This document shows positions 11,746-23,059 of a stretch of 64,000 bases of DNA, piece by piece. A program made the position numbers and the translations under genes. This DNA comes from Bettongia penicillata ogilbyi (Eukaryota; Chordata; Mammalia; Diprotodontia; Potoroidae): the NCBI GenBank assembly GCA_023548195.1, contig JAJHZJ010000335.1:3403020-3467019 (forward strand), written 5' to 3'. Under the pieces are notes generated by a model. That model was not told the DNA's origin. It did not search any database and worked only from the letters and a program-made list of their open reading frames with translations. Every line of letters begins with the position of its first letter. Within the stretch, counting starts at the first letter, position 1.

Positions 11746-12102
11746 TTTGTTTTATCTCACAACATGAAGATTTTCCCTACCATATTCCTAGTACTTTCAT
11801 TTCTCACTGACAGAAACTCGGCAATCACACTGGCCAAATCTTTCAGTTCCTGAAAATATATTTATCCTGGGCCAACTGATGTGACTTCACCAAGATAAAC
11901 TGTGTTCTTTCTTACTATAATTCATTATTTATCTTTTATATCAACTCCCTGTTTGCATTTTTTTGTTCTGTCATTTCTAATGAAAATGGTCCTTCCATTT
12001 AGCTAAGAAAAAAATAAGCCAATTAAGAAATCCTGCCTCCTTTGATGATGCCCATCTTCAGTGTCCCCTCTACTTCAAGCAAAAGTTGGTTTATTTACGT
12101 TT

Positions 12103-12538
12103 TGTTAGGGTGTCTGGGCCTGAACTCTCAGGCCCACAGGCCTTATCTGACCAGCAGTGCCTGTAGGCCTTGGTGGAGTGAGCTGTAAGTAATGACTGAG
12201 GCAGGAGACGAGATAGTGAGCAACTCTGTTTATTGTAACAGCAAGCAGTGCTTTTATCTCTTTCCTGACACCAGAGCCCTTAGTGGACCTATCAGCAAAT
12301 AGTTTGCCCTAATAAGGAAATCTTATACCTATGACCAGGACTGCACAGGACTGCCACGTAGCCCCTAGTTAGCAAAACATCTTGGGCCTTCTTTGTTCTC
12401 CCAGGGCCCAGGAAATAGCCTTGAGCAAAACAGGGGCAGAACCCTTCCTCCCAGAGCCATCATCTTCATGCCTCAGTTTACCTGAGTCATGACTAGTGAA
12501 CGCCATCCAAGAGGCTGGGGGTTGGCAATTCCCTTACA
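12103..12538 (-). mobile_element. solo LTR of an endogenous retrovirus-like element
   Basis: A 436-bp block with terminal inverted dinucleotides: TGTTAGGG at 12103 and CCCTTACA ending at 12538, i.e. TG...CA on either strand. Flanking 6-mers ACGTTT (12097-12102) and ACTTTT (12539-12544) fit a target-site duplication with one difference. On the minus strand an ATAAAA-type TATA box near 12250 precedes an AATAAA signal at about 12229-12234, as expected for U3-R. No internal viral genes are nearby, so this is a solo LTR left by recombination. I cannot name the family. Confidence 0.65.
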
Positions 12539-12544
12539 ACTTTT

Positions 12545-14100
12545 TGATACTTTTGAAATCAATACAGATTTTAAAAGCCCTTTCACTGGATTTTATTGTC
12601 ACTGGCCTATCTTGGATCCATTTTATGCAGGAAACCTAGATGTCTAGGCTTCCTTTCCCTCCAGACCCTGTTTTTTGTTTGTTTTTATTTTACTTTTTCT
12701 GGATTTCAAAACCGGGTCCCTTAGGCCCACAACCTTCATTTGAAAGCATTTTTCCATCACTTTTCAAATGGAAGAAATTGTTCACATCAACCCATTACAC
12801 CGCAGGAAGTCTTCACATGCTCAGGGTAGTTACCTACCTAAAATATTAATGTGTTCAAGGGCTACCAACTATTCTCAATATGGTATAACCAGTTTGTCAG
12901 AATTGTTTCCCAAGTTGTGAATTCTGTGCATGCTATAGCTTCTTGGAGCAACAGGTTAGAGTTGGGAGGCAGGTGGACATCAAAAGTGGAAAGCAACCCT
13001 CATGTCAAAGGTATTCGCCTTCTTTGACAACTATACACCCACTCGAAATAAACTACAGGATCTCCATCACCCTGTAATGCAGATCAAATAGGCATAGAGA
13101 GTTGCAGTATTGAAGTTGGAAGGAACATTGGAAGATGTCTGAGCCAGTGATTAAACAGATTCCTGAAAATGTGCTTCAGGATCAATGAATTATGAAGAAA
13201 ATTTTGCTTTGTCCACTCTAACCTCCTTTCCATATTTGGTAATTCCATGAAAACTTCAAACAACCACCCTTCTCAGCAGGAATTACGGAAAATTTCTCAG
13301 ACTTGTCTGATACTAATTTCTTTCCCTTTTAACTCCATTTCACTTATCTCTTTGAAACTTTATTTCAAACACGCCTTGGCAGGAAGCACCTGTGCTTGCA
13401 TTCTGTGTTTCCCTTCAACTCAATATACCACCCTATGTAATCTGGATAATTTAACCTTCTGAATTTGCCAGTGAGAAACTTACTTTTGTTGAAATAGGAT
13501 ACAGAGTATAGTTTCATTATTAATTAGCAGATGGATCAATAGTTTTATCAGATATTCATCTTAAGGTTTCATGGTGTTAATAGATTTTTCATAAAATGAA
13601 CTAATAATAGGAACTAAAAAAATAGAGTTCCATGGGAAAGTGAGGAACAATCCAGGACTGTGGTAGCTCTGAAAATATTACCTGTAAATAGACTTAACTT
13701 AGAAAATTAATAACCATAAATATATTTCTTAAGTGTCTTAGAAATCTAATTAAAGACACTTTAAAGTAAAAGGAATGAGAAAAGGTGATTGTACATATAT
13801 CCTCAAAGGTATGTATGATAGAATAAACCTGGAAGCAATAATGAGTAGTGAAACACTTAAGATTTCACAGGAGACAAATTCATTGAAAATAACAAATCAT
13901 AAAGCCTATTGTCTCACATATTTGTACATACAGACCCACAGGTTGGTCAACATACAAGAGAAACTGGAGGTTCTAATGCATGGATCGAAATTTAAACACA
14001 TAGGCATTATTGAGACCAGTGTAACAGCAAGCAAAGTAGGATCTTTTGCTGTTTCAGTTTTAGTCAAGTGCCTTTGCTTGAGTCTTGCCTTTGTTTAAAT
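12545..14100. other. unassigned DNA
   Basis: About 1.5 kb without a convincing gene or named repeat. Small frames at 13247-13462 and 13775-14098 have no recognisable motif and are at the length expected by chance. Confidence 0.4.
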
Positions 14101-14123
14101 TAATCAAGTCTTTGATTAAAAAT

Positions 14124-14290
14124 GGTATGTGTATATGTGTGCATGTGTATGCATATGTATATATATGTACAGTGTATGTATATACTTTCTGTAGTGTATA
14201 TATATATGTGTATATATATGTATATATGTTTGTGTGGATATATATACATATGCACATGCATGTATGTATGTATGTATGCATGTATATAGT
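14124..14290. repeat. TATG/TATA compound microsatellite
   Basis: Imperfect ATGTGTATA and TATATATG units, followed by a regular (ATGT)n run near 14261-14280. Translations rich in Y, I, C and H are repeat artefacts. Confidence 0.85.
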
Positions 14291-14359
14291 AGAGATAGCA
14301 GTCAGAAACAGAGCTGAGAGAGAAGTGACCATGAGTGGGCTAGGGAAACTTGTTTGTGG

Positions 14360-14770
14360 GGAGGCCTAGCAAAAAGAATGTTTGTGATGTTAATGCTCTG
14401 TCTATTGATCTGTGTTAACTCCTCAGACTGAAGCTCTTTCTTTACTTGGGTGTAAATTTCTCAGACAGAAGTCCTGTCGGTAATTATGAGTTAATTCAGT
14501 TAATGGTGCTTGTCATGTGTATAAATGTAATTATGCCTTGTTAAGCTTTATTTTCTTAGAAATGGTGAAGAGTTTGGAGTGGAACAGTCTCCATAAACTG
14601 AGACAAGGAGCAGGAGCAGATAGTTGCCTGCCTGGCAAGAGCTTGAAGTGGTAGACCCATGGAGGAGGAGCCCATTGAGGAGGAGCCATGGGGTTTGGAA
14701 GTCAGGCTCCAGTCAAAATAAGAAAAGACTTTACTTTGACATTGTGTATTCAATAAAGTTGTTTTGACAG
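14360..14770 (+). other. possible LTR-like or retrocopy 3' sequence, unidentified
   Basis: A moderately GC-rich block has a TATA-like GTATAAAT near 14518 and an AATAAA signal at 14751-14756, soon followed by 'gttgttttgaca'. A TATA box some 230 bases before a polyadenylation signal resembles an LTR layout. I see no matching left terminus or target-site duplication. A paired short direct repeat ('ggaggaggagccca', 'gaggaggagccatg') lies near 14660-14690. It could equally be a 3' UTR retrocopy. Confidence 0.25.
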
Positions 14771-14855
14771 GGACCTAGGGGAGGATAGTGTGGCATTTTG
14801 GAAAAGGACTTTACTTGGATACTTGGTATTTATAAGGTATATTGCTATTGTTATG

Positions 14856-14857
<2 letters not shown>

Positions 14858-14890
<33 letters not shown>

Positions 14891-14900
14891 TGTGTGTATT
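14858..14900. repeat. (CA)n passing directly into (GT)n
   Basis: A CA run of about 14 units is followed at once by ACGTGTGTGTGTGT, making a short perfect inverted repeat at the junction. Confidence 0.9.
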
Positions 14901-15515
14901 TTAAAATCAAGTACCCTGACATACAGAGGAGGGCCTGCTGTACAGGTTCTTTGATCTGTTTTTTTCTAAAAGGAAAGGCAACTTTTGAGGGATCATCAAT
15001 CACTTTAAGCAACAACATGCATCATTCAATTAGCTCAGAGGGAAATGTCAGCACTCTGTACTTCAGAGAAAATACAGAGAAAGCAAAATCAATAGACAGT
15101 GCTTCTAGTTGCCTGACATAAGTGATGAATACATCTCAGATCAACAGACAGATCCAACTACCTATTGCATATATACACAATTACCAGGGAGAGAAGCACA
15201 AACATCTGGGGTTTCAAAGTGGTAGAGAGAGCTCTTTAGTGGCTGCCCAGAGACTCTTCTGGCCAAACAAATACTTCCAATGAGTAAGCCCTAGAGTAAA
15301 TCTCACATCAGAATACTTATACATTTTTTCAGAGCCAGAGGGCAGCACAACCTTTTACAACCAGTGTGTGCTTGACCATTGCAGAAGAAGACCATGCCAT
15401 CAGAGAAATGATGACATGACTTGCATTTGACTTTGTTTTGAGTGAGGGAGGGCTGTGCAGGTCACCAGCTTCACTTCTCCTCCAGAGTCATCTGAATCCA
15501 GTGACCAGATATTCA
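14901..15515. other. unassigned DNA
   Basis: No gene or named repeat recognised. Confidence 0.4.
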
Positions 15516-15519
15516 TTAG

Positions 15520-15665
15520 GATGACTGGAGATGACCCAGGATGAGGCAACTGGAGTTAAATGACTTGCCCAAGATCACACAGCTAGTGAGTGTCAAGTGT
15601 CTGAGGTGAGATGAATTCAGGTCCTCCTGACTCCTGCACTGGTGCTCTATCCACTGGTGTTGGCC
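15520..15665 (-). mobile_element. MIR/CORE-SINE-like element, tRNA-proximal part
   Basis: 'gacttgcccaagatcacaca', 'gctagtgagtgtcaagtgtc', 'atgaattcaggtcctcctga' and 'ggtgctctatccactggtg' occur in the order of the well-known CORE-SINE/MIR relatives of marsupials. The ending in 'tgctctatccact', the complement of the SINE start, shows that the element reads on the minus strand. Confidence 0.75.
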
Positions 15666-15669
15666 TTCC

Positions 15670-16084
15670 TACAAATCTTCCCAGGCCCATTAATGACTGG
15701 GGAAGATCTTTAACCACATTATTCAATCAGAGGCACTTGATTATACTAAAACAAAAACAGTAAAAGACCTAACTTTGCTTGCTATTAAATACATACATAC
15801 ACGTATATGTGTTTTACTTAAGGATGTTGATACGAATGTTATGCTTTAGTTTATTGAACAATGTAAAATTTATTTTGTTGTTGAATAAATAGAGACTTCT
15901 TTATACTGTCAGATTAGATACTTGAAATCATTCACAGAAGCACTCCTCAATTGTCAGACTGTTATTGGCTTAACAACCAGGAAGGATAAAACCTAAGTGG
16001 GTCCACTTTGTCTCCTCTCACTCTCTTTTTAAGTCCTTACAATATATCTTATCTTATTCCACTAAATCAACTTTCTCCAGAGTT
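15670..16084. other. unassigned DNA
   Basis: Nothing recognised beyond short A/T-rich runs and a brief ATAC/ATGT tract near 15788-15808. Confidence 0.4.
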
Positions 16085-17210
16085 AAGAATGATCCCTTAG
16101 CTGACAAATGAAATGGCCTTTTCTCAATGCTCAATCTCTTTGACCTCTCTGTAGTCTTTGATACTAGTTATCATGCTCTCCTTGATACTCTCTTCTCTCT
16201 ATGTTTTCAGGCTACCATTCTCTACTAGTTTTCCTGCTACTTGTCTACCTGATCCTTTTCTCTCTTCTTTGAGAAATTCTATTCCAGAACATATAATCTA
16301 ATTGCAGATGTGCCTAAGGGTCCTGACCTGGGCATTTTTCTTCTGTAATACTTGATAATCTCATTAGCTCATGAGAATTTAACTACCTTCCCTCTGCTAA
16401 TGATTCTCAAATCCACCTAGCCTTATCCCATCATTCTGCCCACCTTCAGTTTTGTATTTCCAACTGCCTTTCAGGCATCTCAAACTTGATGTCCAGTATA
16501 CTTTTTAAATGCAATATGTACAAAATGGAAGGTATTGCCTTTCTCCTAAAACCTCCAACCTTACCTTTAACAGTAGAGAGTGTCACCATCTTCCCAGTCA
16601 CTCAACCTCAAAACTTCAATCACCCTGGATTTTTCACTATTGCTTATCCTCCCATATGAAGTATGTTTCAAAGATCTTTGAAAACCACCTTTACAATATC
16701 TTTGGAATATGGTCCTTCTTTGATCTGACACTACCATCATTCAAGTGTAAGCCCTCCTCCCTCCATTCCTGGATTACTACAATAGCCTGCTTTTGAGTCA
16801 GTCAAGTCTTTTCCTACTCTAATCCATTCTCCATTTAGCCTCTTAAAGTGATATTCCAAAAACTAATCTTTTTATGTCATGCTCCCTATTCAATAAATGC
16901 CTGTGACTTCCTATTGCCTCCATGAATGGCAGGATTGCCTCAAAGACATTCATATTCTAGCTCCCCCCAAATTTATCATGTTATTACACCTTGCTCCCTG
17001 ACACAGACTCTCCATTCCAGTGATAATGACCTCCTGATTTTCCACAAATGAGACTCCCAAAAAATCCATGACTCTGCTATGGATATTTCCTTCAGCTATC
17101 CCACATATCTCTTCATCTTCTTCTTGAATTCTTGAACTAATGATCTTCCTAGCTTCCTTTAAGGTCCAATTAAAATCTAACCTTAATAGCATAGGAGTAC
17201 CATATTTCAA
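16085..17210 (+). mobile_element. L2 LINE, 3' portion of about 1.1 kb
   Basis: The text follows L2 through the end of the reverse-transcriptase gene and into the 3' region: 'gaccttcttctctatg'-like blocks near 16190-16205, 'ctcatgagaatttaactacc' at about 16369, 'tgattctcaaatccacctag' at 16401, 'tcaaacttgatgtccagta' at 16480, 'ggattactacaatagcctgc' at 16770, 'gcctcttaaagtgatattcc' at 16839 and 'cctccatgaatggcaggatt' at 16917. All frames are broken. It stops where L1 text begins, near 17212. Confidence 0.7.
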
Positions 17211-17211
17211 T

Positions 17212-17700
17212 CTGCATTACAAAGCAGTAATGAAAACAATCTGGATTTGCGTAAGAAAGAGTGTGGTGGATCAATGGAACAGATTAGGTAAACAATGCAA
17301 AGTAATGAACAATCATAGCAATCTAGTGTTTGGTAGCAAAGTGGCTCAATGGATAGAGAGTACAGACAGGAAGACATCTTTCTGAGTTAAAAAAAACCTG
17401 ACCTCAGATACTAGTTGTGTGAAGGTGAATGTCACTTAACTCATTTTGCCTCAGTTTCCTTATCTGTAAAATGAGCTGAAGAAGAAAATAGCAAATCACT
17501 TCTGTATCTTTGTGAAGAACCCATTATTTGACAAAATTTGATGGCAAAAGGGAAAAGCAGTTTGGCAGAAATTAGGTATACACCAGCATCTCACGTTCCA
17601 TGACAACATTAGATCAAAATGGGCTTCATTCCATTCTTTGGAAACTATTTGCATCTTCATACATTGTTTCTTACTTTTCAACATATTATTGGATTCAATG
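17212..17700 (+). mobile_element. L1 ORF2 fragment interrupted by a SINE
   Basis: 'LHYKAVMKTIWICVRKS' and 'VDQWNRLGKQ' followed by NNHSNLVFGS at 17212-17336 match the L1 ORF2 stretch ahead of the LFDKN motif. After the SINE the frame resumes as KNPLFDKI and SSLAEIRYTPASH (about 17514-17600), matching NSLFDKN...WKLGIDPCLTP in the better copy at 39.6 kb. The SINE therefore landed inside an L1 already present. Confidence 0.6.
17337..17508 (+). mobile_element. tRNA-type marsupial SINE, 3'-truncated or variant
   Basis: 'gtggctcaatggatagaga' (tRNA-like A-box region), 'cctgacctcagatactagt', 'tgcctcagtttccttatct', 'gtaaaatgagctgaagaag' and 'aaatcacttctgtatctttg' form the same series as the fuller SINE at 26.05 kb. 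The RTE-like terminal block is absent here. It splits an L1 ORF2 frame. Confidence 0.7.
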
Positions 17701-18450
17701 TTGATTCCTTATGGTGTCATCATCTACCTTATTGATGAGATCATACCCTAAACTTTCACCTCTGCATTTATTTAAAATAATTATTTGGGGGTGAGGAGTC
17801 AAGATGATGGAGTAGAAAGATTCACATATGTTAGCTCCTAACCCACAGTCCAAAAAATACTTGTAAAGAGGAACTACCAACAAATTCTGGAGCAGTAGAA
17901 GCCACACAACAACAGAGTGGAGGAGATTTCTGTTCCAGAGAGCCCTGAAAAACTGACACCAAAGGCCCAATAATGCACCGGATCCAGAGCAGAGCCCAGC
18001 ACTGCCTTGGTCACACAGCACTGAGAGGAACAGATCCAAGCAGGCTTCAGGGACAGAATCTCCAGTGGCAGGGCAGGTCCCTCAACCCACAGATGTCAAT
18101 GGTCAGTGAGAGAGCCTTTTTAGATGGCCAAGAGGAGAGTGGGGTGTCTCCATAACTCAGGCCCCCTCAGGAGGCAGAAGCGGAGGCAGCAGCACACAGG
18201 GGCTCCCAAAGCAGACAGGAGCTCAGATCCATTATTGAAGGTCTCTGCATAAACCCTCTGAGGGAGGCCTGTGTGGCAGCCCTGCCTCCACCCGAGCAGC
18301 TGAACTTAATCTCACACAGAGTAGCAGCCCTGCCCCTGCTGAGGCTTAGAACGAGCATTTGAATCTCAGCCCCCAAGCACCAGCTGGGCAGATCTGGAGG
18401 CAAGGTGGATGTGGAGAAGAATCTCAGAAGTCAAGTAACTGGCTGGGAAA

Positions 18451-19371
18451 ATGCCCAGCAGAGGGAAAAAAAAATAAGACCAGAGAAGGTTACTTTCTTG
18501 GTGAACAAATATCTCCTCCTATCTTTTCCGATGAGGAAGAACAATGCTTACCATCAAGGAAAGACATAGAAGTCAAGACCTCTGTATCTCAAACATCCAA
18601 AATAAATATTCAATGGGTTCAGACCAAGGAAGAGCTCAAAAAGGATTGTGAAAATCAAGTTAGACAGGTGGAGGAAAAACTGGGAAGAAAAATGAGAGAG
18701 ATGCAAGAAAAGCATGAAAAGCAGGTCAACACCATGGTAAAGGAGACCCAAAAGAATGCTGAAGAAAATAACACCTTGAAAAATAGGCTAACTCAATTGG
18801 CAAAAGATCTTCAAAAGGTCAATGTGGAGAAGAATACTTTAAAAAGCAGAATTAGCCAAATGGAAAAGGAGGTTTAAAAGCTCACTGAAGAAAATAGTTC
18901 TTTCAAAATTAGAATGGAACAGGTGGAGGCTAAAGACTTTATGAGAAATCAAGAAATCACAAAACAAAACCAAAAGAATGAAAAAATGGGAGATAATATG
19001 AAACATCTCATTGGAAAAACAACTGACCTGGAAAATAGAACCAGGAAAGACAATTTAAAAATGATGGGACTACCTGAAAGCCATGATCAAAAAAAGAGCC
19101 TAGACATCATCTTTCATAAAATTATCAAGGAAAACTACCCTGATATTCTAGAACCAGAGGGAAAAATAAGTATTCAAGGAATCCACTGATCACCACCTGA
19201 AAGAAATCCAAAAAGAGAAACTCCTAGGAACACTGTGACTAAATTTCAGAATTCCCAGGTCAAGGAGAAAATATTGCAAGCAGCTAGAAAGAAATAACTC
19301 AAGTATTGTGGAAATACAATCAGGATAACAAAAGATCTAGCAGCTTCTACACTAAGGGATCAAAGGGTGTG

Positions 19372-19431
<60 letters not shown>

Positions 19432-19761
19432 GAATAAATAAATAAATGGAAAACATGGAAATGATAAATATTTGAAGGGTGTGGAATAGGATATTCCAGA
19501 AGTCAAAGGAATTAGGACTAAAACCAAGAATCCCCTACCCAGAAAAACTGAGTATAATACTTCAGAGGAAGAAAATGATCTTTCAATGAAATAGAGGACT
19601 TTCAAGCATTCTTGATGAAAAGACCAGAGCTGAAAATAAAATTTGACTTTCACACACAAGAATGTAAAGAAGCATGAAAAGGTAAAGAGCAAAGAGAAGT
19701 CATAAAGGACTTACTAAAGTTGAACTGTTTACATTCCTACATGGAAAGACAATATTTGTAA
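18451..19761 (+). pseudogene. HAL1 ORF1, broken
   Basis: The expected start is the ATG at 18451 (MPSRGKK...), but an A-run indel shifts the N-terminal frame. The readable frame covers GYFLGEQISPPIFSDEEEQCLPS, a coiled coil at about 18650-18870 (VEEKLGRKMREMQEKHEKQ), and then stops. It resumes at 18914 with the second half of the coiled coil and the RRM-like KDNLKMMGLPESH, and meets a TGA at 19187-19189 at the same codon as two other copies. The C-terminal domain beyond is cut by the GATA insertion at 19370-19440. The protein family role is RNA binding and nucleic-acid chaperoning. This copy cannot make it. Confidence 0.8.
19368..19447. repeat. (GATA)n microsatellite inserted in HAL1 ORF1
   Basis: About 15 GATA units followed by (AATA)n. 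'aagggtgtg' appears on both sides of the insertion (near 19362 and 19477), while other copies have it once. Confidence 0.9.
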
Positions 19762-20739
19762 CTCTTGAAACTTTTCAGTATCTGAGTAGTTGGTGGGATT
19801 ACACACGCACACACACATGCTCACACACAGGGAGACAGAGAGCACAGAGTGAATTGAATAGGATGGGATCATATCTTAAAAATATGAAATTAAGCGGTGA
19901 GAGAGAAATATATTGGGAGGAGAGAGGGAGAAATGGAATGGCACAAATTATCTCTCATAAAAGAGGCAAGCAAAAGACTTTTAGTGGAGGGAAAAAGAGG
20001 AGAGTTGAGAGAAAAACATGAAGTTTACTCTCATTACATTCAACTAAGGGAGGGAATAAAATGCATACTCATTTGGGTATGAAAACCTATCTTACAATAC
20101 AGGAAAGTGGGGAAGAAGGGGATAAGCAGAGTTGGGGGGATGATGGAAAGAAGGGTAGTGGGAGGAGGGAGCAATTTCAAATCAACACTCGGGGAGGGAC
20201 AGGATCAGAAGAGAGAATAGAAGCAATAGGGGGCAGGATAGGATGGGGGGAAATATAGTTAGTCTTACACAACACGACTATTTTGGAAGTCATTTGCAAA
20301 ACTACACTGATATGTCCTATATTGAATTGCCTGTCTACCCAAAGGGAATCGGTGAGGAGGGAGGTGTGGGGAGAAGTTGGAAGTCAAAGTTTTTGGAACA
20401 ACTGTTGAGTATTGTTCTTGGTACTAGGAAATAAGAAATCCAGGTAATGGGGAATAGAAAGTTAACTGGCCCCACATGACAAAAGAGAAGATGTGGACAA
20501 AGGCAGGGAGAGATGATAGAAGAGAGTGAAGATTAGTGATAGGGAAAATTAGAATGCTTGGTGTATTGGAGTGGGGGGAAGGGACAAATGGGGAGAAATT
20601 TTGGAACCCAAAATTTTGTGAAAATGAATGTAAAAAGCTAAATAAATAAATTTAACTCAAAAAATAAATAAATAAATGAAATAATTATTTGCATTTTCCC
20701 TCCATAATGTATCCTGCCAGTCATTTCTTAGACAAGAAG

Positions 20740-20935
20740 AAAAAGATGATGATAATGATAGCATTTGGATAGCAATTTAATGTTTGCAAAGGCCTTTACA
20801 AATATTGGAGACTCACCAATATAAATGACTTGCTGAGTGTCATCAAGCTATTGTGTGTCTGAGGCCACATTCAAACTCAAATTTTCCTGATTTCAGGCTC
20901 AGTCTTCCATACATTTAGCCACCAAATGCCTTATA
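20740..20935 (+). mobile_element. MIR/CORE-SINE-like relic
   Basis: 'gatagcatttggatagcaat', 'gtttgcaaaggcctttacaa', 'gtgtctgaggccacattcaa' and 'ctgatttcaggctcagtctt' occur in family order on the plus strand. Confidence 0.7.
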
Positions 20936-21224
20936 GGTATCTGAATGTAATCTGCCTTTACTTTCTTACAGAAAGTAAATTTTTCTTTCTTAGAGAACAA
21001 TATGTCAAGTTCCCAAATTATGTACACCATTCTATGGTCAATTTCTTAGTATAACATTTTGTACCTAAGGCCTACTTGCATTTAGAGATTATTACTGTTT
21101 GTGGTTTAAAATATTGTCCAGAATCTAGTTTCTGCTAGACTGTTTTCAACTTTCCCAGAAGCTGTCAAATAATATGTCCTTATGTGTCAATTTTTTTGAC
21201 CTAGATTTGGGAAAGTTTCATTTC

Positions 21225-21405
21225 AAATTCAGACTCAGACACTTACTAGATGCGTATCCATGGATAAATCCCTTAACTTGTTTTTCTCAGTTTCCTTATT
21301 TATAAAATAGGAAAACTAATACCACCTACCCATCAGAGTTGCCATGATGATAAAATAAGATAATATTTTAAAGTTCTTTACATACTCCAAAGTCCTGTAG
21401 TATTT
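21225..21405 (+). mobile_element. MIR/CORE-SINE-like relic
   Basis: 'cagactcagacacttactag', 'ctcagtttccttatttataa', 'agagttgccatgatgataaa' and 'aaagttctttacatactcc' in order. Confidence 0.65.
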
Positions 21406-21414
21406 CTAGATAAG

Positions 21415-21760
21415 AGCAACAAATAATAACAACCACAGCAAATTATAATTTATTATTAACCACAGCAAACAATAATCATAATAAGAAATTAACTAAATTT
21501 CTCTGCTCAATTTCTTCTGGATGTTATGCATCTAATATGTTCTTCTGATCAACTATTATATTGCTGTACCAGTACCAAATAATTTAGATGATAACTACTG
21601 TTGCTCTTCTTCCCTTCAATTTCTTTTTGAATTATTGCCCTTGAAATCTTTGACCAAATTTTCTTTTACCAAATAAAGATTTTATTTTTGTAGTTTTTTT
21701 ATTTATTTTGTTTTTTATTTTTATTTTTTAATTTATTTATTTAACTTTTAATATTTTAGA
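21415..21760. other. unassigned AT-rich DNA
   Basis: T-rich low-complexity text at 21675-21755; nothing else recognised. Confidence 0.4.
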
Positions 21761-21763
21761 CCT

Positions 21764-21985
21764 TAGTGTGAAAGGGCCAGGGTCTCACACTGTGTCCTGG
21801 GCCACCTCCATTCATCCTGGTGAATATCAGGCCACTTGACCCAGATGGCTCAAGAGAAGAAAGTTAGATTGGTGACCTTACATAGCCCTCCCTCACTCAA
21901 ATCAAAGTCAACTGCAAGTCATGTCATCATCTTGATGTCATGGTCCTCTTCAAGAATGAAGGAGAAACACAACAGTAAGAAACAA
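21764..21985 (+). mobile_element. SINE-like marsupial repeat
   Basis: 'gggccagggtctcacactg', 'ggccacttgacccagatgg', 'catagccctccctcactcaa', 'gcaagtcatgtcatcatctt', 'gatgtcatggtcctcttcaa' and 'gaatgaaggagaaacacaac' follow a repeat I recall as common in marsupial genomes. I cannot give its database name. The AAC-rich end resembles the other SINE tails. Confidence 0.55.
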
Positions 21986-21989
21986 AGCA

Positions 21990-22700
21990 AAATAGTTTGG
22001 GAGAGCCTTCAGTTTGACAATACATGTTGTTCTAAAGAGCATTTTTAAGTAATCAGTGTTTCTACTGAAGGGAGGGAGGACATCTGGTTCTTTACTAGAG
22101 ATAATTTTTCAAGAACCTCTCACTAGAGGTTGAAGAAATATGTTATAGTTCACTGTTGCTGAATGTGAACCTAGCTATCACTCCTTTCAAGCTTTTACAA
22201 TAGTTGAAATGATTCAACCATACCTAAGAAAATAATTTTGACCTCATTTGGCACATCTATCTGTATCTCCAATTCTAGACTGCTATCTGAGATTCAGGGG
22301 AAAATTAAGTAATGCCCATACATATACATTTCTATAGACTTGCACTTCAAGGTACAATGCCCAATGGCCTTACAAATGACCTCTTAAAAGTCCTAAGCAG
22401 TTCTCTTAGCAAAAGACATCAATAATTTTAAAAGATTTCTAGATTTAGGAATTTTATACTGAAAATCAAACTTGGATCATTAGGACCATGCCAAAAATTA
22501 ATGTGATCTTAGGCTGAAATAAGAGGACTGTCATGAGAAAATAAAGTATAAAAGAAATTAAAGCCCCGATGCTTGGGTTGGGTGGAAGGATGATTACTGA
22601 TATCATGAGAATACCTAGCTCTTCTAGTTTTATCTTCCTTATTGTTTTCCTTTCAAATAGAATAATCTTTGCATTAAAAATGACAGGGAGGAAATTTACT
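21990..22700. other. unassigned DNA
   Basis: No coding frame or named repeat recognised. Confidence 0.35.
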
Positions 22701-23059
22701 CATAGAGAGTTGATTCACAATGTAAGAAATAATACATAGTAAAAGAGAACATCGTTAGTATTAATTACTTTATATGACTTGGACAAAAACAGTTGTATTC
22801 ATAAGAATGGGAGAATCTGTCTGAATTGAGTAATGTGATTGCTGATGAACTGGAAGTGACATTTGGGGAAAAAAACAAACAAGAAACATGAGTGGAGTAT
22901 GCTAAGTTGGGGAAGAGAAAATGCTGCCCTGATTTTGATAAATAGGGGGGGGAATGTCTTTCATATACATGCTGGTGTGATTGATTTGAATTCTTAAGGA
23001 AATTCTAGAAGAAGAAAATTAAAGTGTTAATGGATTAACATCTACAAATAAATGTGATT

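Larger units (their letters stand above)
17787..20678 (+). mobile_element. HAL1 (half-L1), full length with target-site duplication
   Basis: The element begins with the L1-type start 'gaggagtcaagatgatgg' and runs through a 5' UTR of about 650 bp, ORF1 (18451 on), a 3' UTR with a CA tract (19801-19830), and an A/T-rich tail of TAAA units. It is bounded by AAATAATTATTT at 17775-17786 and the same 12-mer at 20679-20690 (13 bp if the next G is counted). This fits a single target-primed insertion of an ORF1-only RNA. No ORF2 is present. A GATA repeat of about 60 bp has been inserted into the ORF1 region. Confidence 0.88.

Noticed and set aside
19368..19447. Possible CRISPR-like array
   Set aside because: It is a simple 4-bp tandem repeat without spacers, and the window is a eukaryotic genome.
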